Origin: Geosiphon pyriformis
Taxonomy: Eukaryota; Glomeromycota; Glomeromycetes; Archaeosporales; Geosiphonaceae
Direction of reading: 5' to 3'
Assembly (NCBI GenBank): GCA_016748015.1
Contig: JAAOMT010000088.1
Coordinates: forward strand, 157,978-197,304
DNA: 39,327 nucleotides
Positions 32,401 through 39,327 of this stretch are shown piece after piece. The notes under the pieces were generated by a model. The model was not told the DNA's origin. It did no database searches and saw only the letters and a program-made list of their open reading frames with translations. The position numbers and the translations under genes are program-made. Within the stretch, counting starts at the first letter, position 1, and every line of letters starts with the position of its first letter.

Positions 32401-32810
32401 ACCGTAATCCCTATCGATTATTCGAATAAAGCATCCAAAGATTATATTAATATATTAATTAATATAAAATTTGAATATTTTTAAAAGAATTAACCTTAAA
32501 ATCAATTAAAAAAACCAATTTTCTGCGCCAAAAATTGGGTTTAAAGCTTATTAAAATAAAGTTAGTTTTTAACTATAAATATAAAAAATATATTCAAAAT
32601 TTGAATTATATTTATTATTAGTAATTATTAGTTTTAGTATTATTTATATTTAAAAATATGTTACACGCAAAACATATTTTAACTTAATATGTATGGTTTT
32701 CATAAAATATTTCGAAGATAAAGTTATTAATAGTATAAATATATCTCCGAATAAGAAATAATGAAATGGATAAATAAAAAAAGATAGATAATAAGTTTTA
32801 AATGCTATTG

Positions 32811-32852
<42 letters not shown>

Positions 32853-33400
32853 TAAAATTTTCATTTCTAAAAAATTTATTTAAATTCATTCTTTGATAGC
32901 TTTTCAATAGCAGTGTACAAAATTTAACTCGTAATTCACAAAGAAAATTTATATTTTTTAAGATTTGAAATAAAATGGATTTAATTGTTTAATACTATTT
33001 AAACCAGTAAAAAATTGTTAAATAATCATATATTTTTTTTTATTTTTAATTATTTTTCCAAAATAAAAATCTAATTAGAATTGTAACATGTTTAATTTTA
33101 AAATTATTGACCTTAAATGTGCAATCTGAAAATTAATAATTTTTTAGATTGCATTTTTTATATATTCTTTTTTAAAAAAAAATAAAACTAAATTTTTAAA
33201 AACTCATTTAATTTACAATATATTTCTTTTATCAAATTTAGAAAGTACCAAAAATGATTTGAGCATTAAAAAAATTACTTTTACATAAATAAAATTATTT
33301 TTGATAAAGAAATATTGTGGAATTTTAATTAATTGAAACGAAACTTAAATTTAAAAATTTAGATGTTAAATTTTATATAACAATAAAATTCTCGTCTATT
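29431..33400. other. Large AT-rich gene desert
   Basis: Nearly 4 kb with no convincing gene. AT content is extreme at about 29.5-31.2 and 32.4-33.4 kb, with a less biased block around 31.2-32.3 kb that has only short open frames. Trinucleotide runs occur at about 30783-30810 (AAT) and 32812-32847 (ATT). Confidence 0.6.
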
Positions 33401-33504
33401 TGACCCAAGAATTATTGCGTGCTCATAATGTGATCAGTTTTGACAAAAATATCCTAAAATTTATCAAAGTCCTCACTTGAGCGTCAAAGAACTTTTGACG
33501 ACTC

Positions 33505-33690
33505 TCAAGTAATAAATAAATATTTACGATAAAGATGTATTGAATGACCAGACTGAACATGATTTTTAGTAAATAAATTTACTCTTCCTTTTTTTTTCAA
33601 AAATGCTAAATTTTTCATTTGTTGTTGATCAAATTGATACATTTCGATAGCAAGGGCAGAGGGTTTTCGTTTTACACGATGAAAAAGCAT
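33505..33690 (-). CDS. Doubtful short open frame
   Basis: Encodes 61 residues from an ATG at 33690 (MLFHRVKRKPSALAIEMYQF, then QQQMKNLAFLKKKGRVN). It is less AT-biased than its surroundings and basic in composition. No family, splice partner or promoter is recognised. It may be an exon of a gene whose other exons I could not find, or a relic. Confidence 0.2.
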   Translation of the reverse strand: MLFHRVKRKPSALAIEMYQFDQQQMKNLAFLKKKGRVNLFTKNHVQSGHSIHLYRKYLFIT

Positions 33691-34080
33691 GCTCAAACTT
33701 TAATATTTAAACCCGATATTAGATCAAATAAACAGAACTTGCGCATAAAAGGTCTCGAAAAGTATATTTGATCGGTGGTTTTAAATATGAAGTTATTATT
33801 ACCAAACTATTATCATTTAAAAATACTTATATTAATTACAATAGTTTATTATACATTAGGTTTCTTAAATATTTTATATCGATCATTTCAAATTTCTGAA
33901 TTAGATTTCAATAGGCCTAAACAATAAACAGTAAATAACAAGGGTTTATCAGAATTGGCAACGGGTGAACAATTTTGCCATTGTAAAAACCCTTCCCTGA
34001 TAACTTTGTTATATACTGATAAAGTTTTATTCCTGGACTAGATGGATATAGAAAAGATAATTGACAAATGTGGCTACCCC
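33691..34080. other. Intergenic, nothing recognised
   Basis: AT-rich sequence leading into the repeat-rich block. No gene or repeat unit could be supported. Confidence 0.4.
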
Positions 34081-34190
34081 CTCCCGCTCTTCACTCTTGT
34101 AAGAAATCTTAAACTAAAACTACCTCCTCCCGCTCTTCACTCTTGTAAGAAATCTTAAACTACCCCCCTCCCACTCTTTATTCTTGCAAG
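34081..34190. repeat. Pyrimidine-rich tandem repeat, about 2.5 copies
   Basis: The 35-base phrase starting CTCCCGCTCTTCACTCTTGT occurs exactly at 34081-34115 and 34127-34161, with a shorter diverged third copy at 34168-34190. Confidence 0.85.
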
Positions 34191-34298
34191 GCATAAATAA
34201 CAGACTAACAATTATCAATTCCTCACCACCTAACCCTAAAATTTAATTCAGTTATTTGATGATCGATTGTTCATGATTTTCTATTCCGTATTCATTGG

Positions 34299-34626
34299 CT
34301 ATTTGAATGTTGAATTGCGAATTACTAGTGGGTGATGGTTATTTGAATGTTGAAATCGCGCATTTTTGATGGCCAGTGGTTATTCGAATGTTGAGTTGCG
34401 AATTATTGGTGGGTGGTGGTTATTCGAATGTTGAGTTGCGAATTATTGATGGCTGGTGGTTATTCGAATGTTGAGTTGCGAATTATTGATGGCTGGTGGT
34501 TATTCGAATGTTTAGTTGCGAATTATTGATCGCTGGTGGTTATTCGAATGTTTAGTTGCGAATTATTGTTGGCCGGTGGCTATTCGAATATTTAGTTGCG
34601 AATTATTGGTGGGTGGTGGTTATCCG
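34299..34626. repeat. 40-bp minisatellite, about 8 copies
   Basis: Units of exactly 40 bases (TATTCGAATGTTGAGTTGCG then AATTATTGATGGCTGGTGGT) start at 34381, 34421, 34461, 34501, 34541 and 34581, with more diverged units to the left and a truncated one at 34621. The period is not a multiple of three, so the open frames across it are incidental. Confidence 0.93.
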
Positions 34627-34761
34627 TCAATTGTTGGTGTCAAACTAGAGTCAAGATCAATAGGGTCTTCTTTTCCCGCCGATTTTGCCAAGCCCGTTCC
34701 CTTGGCTGTGGTTTCACTAGATAGTAGATAGGAAGAGTTTAACCCATGATGCACATCAATA

Positions 34762-34950
34762 ACCGTAAGTGGAGCAGACATTCGGCAGAATGTCTGCACG
34801 CAGAGGTATAACAATTCATGTCATTGACCATAAGTGGAAGCAGACATTCGGAAGAACGGGTGCACGCACAGAGGTATAACAATTCATGTCATTGACCGTA
34901 AGTGAAAACAGACATTCGGCAGAATGGGTGCATGCACAGAGGTTAGAGAA
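34762..34950. repeat. About 68-bp tandem repeat, 3 copies
   Basis: Three units share AAGTGGA..CAGACATTCGG.AGAA, TGCACGCACAGAGGTATAAC and AATTCATGTCATTGACC. The first copy differs so that it forms a perfect hairpin (34774-34797). Confidence 0.88.
34774..34797. other. Perfect 10-bp stem hairpin with GGCA tetraloop
   Basis: GCAGACATTC (34774-34783) and GAATGTCTGC (34788-34797) are exact reverse complements around GGCA. Copies 2 and 3 of the 68-bp repeat carry GGGTGCACGC in place of the second arm and cannot fold this way. Confidence 0.75.
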
Positions 34951-35042
34951 CACCACACTTGGCGATATAAAGGAGTTGGAAACCCCGTGCTTGGTTGAGT
35001 TTCTTCGGTTAAAGGTTGGGGTTCTTTCCGGTAAAGGATGCC

Positions 35043-35190
35043 CCCTCCCTCACCCAACACTTAGAGCTAGAAGAGATACGTCAACACCCTTACCTGGATT
35101 GTTCTATCAACTAGAGGCTTTTAACCTTGGAGACCTGCTGCGGTTATCAGTACGACTCGGGGCGAGAATGAACCTCTTAGATTTTTTATT
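35043..35190 (-). rRNA. Fragment of 25S/28S rRNA (degenerate, antisense)
   Basis: The plus strand reads as the complement of large-subunit rRNA. TTCTATCAACTAGAGGCT, then CCTTGGAGACCTGCTGCGGT and TATCAGTACGAC (35102-35156), match the complement of a highly conserved segment in the central-to-3' half of 25S rRNA. An outer block (CCCTC..CACCC..ACTTAGAGCT, 35043-35068) matches the adjoining rRNA segment with about 20 bases lost in between. Flanks diverge quickly, so it is a short rRNA pseudogene fragment, not a functional gene. The 159-codon plus-strand frame across 34886-35365 is an artefact of this GC-richer sequence. Assignment is from memory of yeast 25S rRNA. Confidence 0.75.
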
Positions 35191-35570
35191 CGTTATTGGT
35201 AAGTTGTTAACGACACTGGTAATTGAGATTTTGGTGTTCCTTGGATTCGTGAGTCGTGATTCGTTAGTCGTTAGTCGTACTGGTTATAGCTGTTGTGTTC
35301 GTGAGTTGGTGGACACCGGTAATTTGTCGTTGGTAGTCGATAAAGGTAAGAGTAATCCTATATAGGATAAAATTTTGCATAAAGGCAGAGAACACCTCTT
35401 TATATATGTTACTGCCTCTAAGTTGTTGATTTCGATATTGGCTGTTTATCAAAAATTACGCGTTTGTATTTCACGCGAAAACAAGAATACAAGGGTGGAG
35501 TTAACTAGACCTTTTTAGTAAATTTGATTCGACGATAACCTCCCTAGTTTTTAAAATGTTAAAAACAAAG

Positions 35571-35632
35571 CGTCACTTTTTGAAACCTTGTAATCAGTTA
35601 ACGTCACTTTTTGAAACCTTGTAATCAGTTAA
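35571..35632. repeat. Exact 31-bp tandem duplication
   Basis: The unit starting CGTCACTTTTTGAAACCTTG occurs twice without change (35571-35601 and 35602-35632), indicating a recent duplication. Confidence 0.92.
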
Positions 35633-36154
35633 GTACTTTCTGGAAATTATTTTAGAATAAACAACAGTCATGAGGATCCGCGTAATATTAAGCCGATTCT
35701 CATGACTCATTTTTTTTGACTCGACTATCCTAAAATGGCTAAATATAATCAGTATGGGAAATCAAATTCACATCCCCCTTAAAACCGTGAGACCCATTAT
35801 CCAATGTAAATGGTCAGTGATTAAGTACATGGGGTCCATATTTCGTAGTCGAAAACATAATCGGAAGTGCCTCTGATCTAATGTTAGTGTTTCGGCGTCA
35901 CACTGGCATCCCTTCCCTCTTTTGGTTTTATCGTTCATGGAAATAGACCTTTTATTGCGTTATAGGAATACCCCCGTTTTTTAAAGTGTAAATTTTCATA
36001 CTAAATTCTTTTAATTAGCTTATCTATCAAACATCTAGACTATCTATTTTTTGAAATAATTGTGTCATTTAGTTATTCATTAATTTACTTAATAATAAAA
36101 TTGAAAGAAGTTCTTATTTAAATAATAAAGAAAATTTTAATTTTTTATCATTCC
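35633..36154. other. Repeat-like intergenic sequence
   Basis: Moderate GC, no gene. GTCATGAGGA near 35668 and TCTCATGAC near 35698 form a short inverted repeat. The block may belong to an unclassified mobile element. Confidence 0.35.
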
Positions 36155-36550
36155 ACAGAGGATGGCCAAAATTATGCGACCACGTTATTTTTGATGAATT
36201 CAGCTAAAAAAAATATCATGAAGGTTTTGTTTATAATCGATGGCTCTGTGCTATCATATCCGTGTACTTTTGTATAGAAAAATCTATTTCTGAACATACA
36301 ATAGATTGTAATCTTATATTCCAATGTAAATCTGCTATGAATAAAACAGATCATAGGAAACAAGTCAAATTATTAAAATTAAAACATTAAAAAGATTCTT
36401 TTTCCTGAAAATATTTTACATAAGAAAATATCGTTCCATATGATCCCAAAGTTGACACAGCTGGAATTGCGATATTACTGTGGCCTGATTGAAAATCTTT
36501 TGAATCATCCAGAACTTAAAAAGCCCGGAATCATCTTTTTTATTATAAAA
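36155..36550 (+). mobile_element. Tc1/mariner transposon relic
   Basis: At 36155-36190 the sequence CACAGAGGATGGCCAAAATT then ATGCGACCAC resembles the terminal inverted repeat of fungal Tc1/mariner elements (GGCCAAAA..ATG.GACCAC type). About 250 bases on, 36440-36490 reads DPKVDTAGIAILLWP and, after a shift, IENLLNHPELKK (36491-36530). This matches the DNDPKHTA..., ...WP, [SQSPDLNP]IENLW segment of Tc1 transposases, the second-Asp/third-Asp region of the DDE/D core, with the middle deleted. Most of the transposase and the other terminal repeat are missing, so it is a dead, internally deleted copy. Confidence 0.55.
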
Positions 36551-37263
36551 ATTTAATCGAAAATATGTAATTGCTGCAAATAAAAGCACAATTAATAATG
36601 TTTTTTGTATAAAATCAATAAATACCTTGATTAATTTATGCACAAATAAAAAAAGTGATTTAAAATATATCTGCATATATTTTCTATAAATACTTTAAAA
36701 ATTGTATAAATCAAAAGACCAAATTTTCAAATAATATTGATTTCGATTTATTAATTAATCAAAAAATGAATCTTTGATTAAAATTAAATTTAGAACTAAT
36801 AAGTAAAAACATATAATAAAAAAAGAAAAAAAGAGCTTTGAATTAAATATTGTAAATTATTCAATAAAAGAAATAAATAGAATTTAGAATAATAAGAAAG
36901 ACATCTGGAAATTTTAAACTATGTCAATTATATTTTTCTGTAAAAAAAAGTTTAAACAACTCAGTTAATAATCAAGTCAACAATTTGTTTTTAAAATAAA
37001 ATATTATTCTGTATAATTAATATATAGTAGGTGAATAAAAAATTAACTATAATATTAATATTGGCCAATTATTGTTAACAAATCTAAGAAGTTTGGTAAA
37101 AAAATTGATTTTTCAATAAAACTTAAAGTGCAAAATATCTTTTCAACAAATAAATTAATGAGGTGATAGTGGAAGGTTGATTAATATAAATTATCTCGTA
37201 AAAAATTTTACTAAAAATGCCCATTGGGCTCGACCAAGATATTTACCACAACCGCCCTCTTGA
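36551..37263. other. Intergenic, AT-rich
   Basis: No gene seen between the Tc1 relic and the 3' end of the F-box gene. The right-hand terminal repeat expected for a Tc1 element was not found here. Confidence 0.45.
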
Positions 37264-37565
37264 TCATTCTCGTCCGACTTGAGTGGTTTGAGACATGGGT
37301 TTCAATCGCACATAATCAACCATCTAGATAAATAAATAAATTCAAAGATTGGAAATATCTGAGTTTAATTAAACACTGAAAAGTCGGAGCTTTAGAATAC
37401 ATACAAAACCACTTTTCATACGAGATGTATTATGATCGATAATTCTGAAGTCAACATCTCGCCAATAATAGCATGGGCCGGTGCTTTTCGCTACCTCCGG
37501 AGGTTCACTGATGACAAGCTTGACAGGCAACGATGCTCAAACCATTGATCACTATTTGTTGTCAT

Positions 37566-37596
<31 letters not shown>

Positions 37597-38733
37597 ACCG
37601 TCATGTCTATTAGATTTATTGAATCACCGTCTTCCTGTTCCTAATTTCAGCTACATATTGATACTAAGAATTGAAAACAGTTGTTTACAATTGCACAATT
37701 ACCGAAGAATCCAAATAACAGCTTCGAATTTAAGTTATTGCAAAATAGCACGCCGATCAGCTTTGATGCGCCATATAACATGATAAGAGCCTGCTGGAAC
37801 TGATTTAATTGAAGAACGAACCTAGGAAATCGTGCAATAAATTATATTTGTAATGATAGATGGAAAAAATAACCGCGTAAATTCAAAGGAATAATCGTAA
37901 TTCTTACGTCAAACCACCAAACATGGTTCAATCGCGCAATTTTTCCAAATTTACTTTTAATAAAATTAAAAGTTATTAATTTTAATCGAAATTTGGGAGA
38001 GAAATAAATGAAAATAATCACCTCTCTTTATCATTTTCAATTCCCCAATAACCATGGTTTCCAAGCCAAGTAATGCGTCTTTCTTTTGCAACGTAGGATA
38101 TTAGGTTTCCCGCTAAAAACGAGTAATTTGATAGATGTTAATATTATTCCAACGTTATTTCCTTTGATTATATAAATTGGGGAGACAAAAAAAATTACCA
38201 TCTCTTACCCAATTTTTTGTATAATTTACGCCAATCAATTTCTGTTTTTTCCTCATCTATATTTTCATTTATGGTGTTAGAAAAATCCTCTTTTGGATCC
38301 TTTTCAGAACTATTTCGTACATCTTCCTGTTCCTGTTCCTCCTCCTCTTCATCATCACTAGATTTAAAGCTTTGTCCCTTTCCATTCTCTTCATCTCCAA
38401 GATATCTCAAGTCTTTATCTCCAAAACGTAACATAAACATAATAATTATCTTTGGTATGCGAAAACAAGTTTTTGTTAACCTGATTAAAAGCAAAGTTTT
38501 TTGATTAAATTCATAAATTATTTTAAAGTTTTCCTTTGAGATGTACAAGACAAAATTTTTTGAGACATTACTATAGCAACAGAAAAAATGTCTCGCTCAT
38601 TTAACAAGCATAAGATTTTTAACATAATGTCATGTGGTAATCTGGAAAAAATATCCTTATTTCTCGTTATATGAATCTCGATAGTGTCGTCAACCATCGT
38701 CTCGCAAGTATTTTTTCCAGAATCTTGTGACAT
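37264..38733 (-). CDS. F-box protein with C-terminal PP2-like domain (about 7 exons)
   Basis: Exon A 38733 to 38567 or 38572 carries the F-box (FSRLPHDIMLKILCLLNERD). Exon B (38480 or 38449 to 38209) has RFGDKDLRYLG, a Glu/Gln/Asp-rich insert and DWRKLYKK. Then come 38112-38022 (WLGNHGYWGIENDKER), 37953-37908 (KIARLNHVWWFD), an exon from 37821 (SVPAGSYHVIWRIKADRR), 37535-37405 (LPVKLVISEPPEV, VDFRIIDHNTSRMKSGF) and 37323-37264 (MVDYVRLKPMSQ then TGA). The Trp-rich strands, VIWRIK and WKSG-like MKSGFMVDYVRLKP resemble the PP2 lectin-type domain found behind F-boxes in plants and some fungi. Inferred role: substrate receptor of an SCF ubiquitin ligase. The exon end between about 37745 and 37536 is unresolved. 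About 285 residues. Confidence 0.72.
37564..37596. repeat. (CAT)n microsatellite inside the F-box gene
   Basis: About ten CAT units (GAT on the gene strand) fall in the unresolved stretch between the VIWRIK exon and the LPVKLVISEP exon. If intronic it is harmless; if exonic it would add an Asp run. Confidence 0.85.
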
Positions 38734-39327
38734 TCTGTTTTTCAAAGGTATTTTAATTTTAATTTGTGATTGAGAATTATTAATTTTTTTCTTTTTTTGA
38801 TAAAGATTTGGGTTTCGATTGATGTATAATTGTTATGGTGTTGAAAAGTGAGGCTTTAATTGCAATTCTACAAGATATGCATAATTTTAGAATGATGAAC
38901 CATATTTAAATTTCACAATTTATTAGTATTACTGTATGAGGAAAATTCCAATGATTAAGAACTGTTTTGATTATTTCATTTAAAAAATCAATGAATCATA
39001 TCTAATTTTTCTCATTTTAAAAAGGGGACTAGAATTTTTACAATAGTTTTATTCACAGCTTTTTAAAAAAAATTGATCAAAATTTATATGTTCCAAATTC
39101 ATAGTATTTTTGCTTTATTTTATTTCTTAACTGTTAATCAAATTTTAATATATGGTTTATGTTTAATAATATGATATTTTTATTTTTACTTTTATATAGA
39201 TTGATTTTAGAGTTTATTTAACATTGACTTAAACATTATTTATTTTTCAAATAATAAGAAACTACATATAAAATAAATTTTTATTGCTATCATCAAGTTT
39301 AAGTAACAGGAAAATAAAGCCATTTGT
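38734..39327. other. Upstream region of the F-box gene
   Basis: AT-rich, probably promoter and 5' UTR of the minus-strand F-box gene near 38740-38850, then non-coding sequence to the window end. No other feature seen. Confidence 0.45.

Noticed and set aside
34516-34731. 71-codon frame in the minisatellite
   Set aside because: The 40-bp period shifts frame in every unit, so it cannot encode a repeat protein.
34886-35365. 159-codon plus-strand frame
   Set aside because: It spans the minisatellite end and the antisense rRNA fragment; openness follows from higher GC, not coding.
37481-37783. Plus-strand 100-codon frame with a His run
   Set aside because: Antisense to the F-box gene; the His run is just the CAT microsatellite.
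38217-38504. Plus-strand Ser-rich frame
   Set aside because: Antisense shadow of the acidic exon of the F-box gene.
1-39327. tRNA genes, 5S rRNA and CRISPR arrays
   Set aside because: I looked for B-box-like GGTTCGA motifs with partner arms and for regularly spaced repeat-spacer units on both strands and found none. The tandem repeats present have no unique spacers.

Overview
The window looks like nuclear DNA of an AT-rich fungus, most likely an arbuscular mycorrhizal or related Mucoromycota genome. Three things point there. First, there are spliceosomal introns of about 40-110 bases with GT..AG ends. Second, the conserved genes are eukaryotic: ISD11, EIF1AD, UTP7, a fungal-type PARP and an F-box protein. 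Third, it contains relics of an uncharacterised gene family that I recall as expanded in Mucoromycota; that placement is from memory, not a search. All exon models were built by hand from splice signals, phase and recognisable protein sequence.

Layout. 0.4-1.2 kb: a three-exon mini-PARP. 2.1-2.85 kb: minus-strand relic resembling FAR-17a/AIG1. 3.0-4.0 kb: extremely AT-rich island. 4.6-10.8 kb: the gene-dense housekeeping block, with ISD11, an uncharacterised charged protein divergent from EIF1AD, and another uncharacterised gene divergent from the 15-exon UTP7 gene. 11.2-16.3 kb: two damaged copies, in opposite orientation, of one multi-exon family, separated by an AT-rich island.

17.4-29.5 kb: sparse accessory region. 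It holds two small secreted cysteine-rich genes (minus strand at 17.4 kb, plus strand at 26.8 kb) with identical cysteine spacing of the Opy2 type, a two-exon hypothetical gene, an ankyrin-repeat gene and a diverged inverted duplication (19.3-20.2 and 28.6-29.4 kb). 29.5-34 kb: mostly AT-rich non-coding DNA. 34.0-35.7 kb: minisatellites beside an antisense fragment of 25S/28S rRNA. 36.15-36.55 kb: a Tc1/mariner relic. 37.26-38.73 kb: a minus-strand F-box gene with a C-terminal domain resembling plant-type PP2.

Functionally, the housekeeping block covers mitochondrial Fe-S assembly (ISD11), an S1-like nuclear RNA-binding protein (EIF1AD) and small-subunit ribosome biogenesis (UTP7). The remainder is accessory: PARP, ankyrin, F-box and secreted Cys-rich proteins, the kinds that often vary between fungal strains. 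I do not see a coherent operon-like system. The most interesting novelties are the paired Opy2-spacing secreted proteins, the inverted damaged family copies, the acidic extension of UTP7 and the rRNA fragment among minisatellites.
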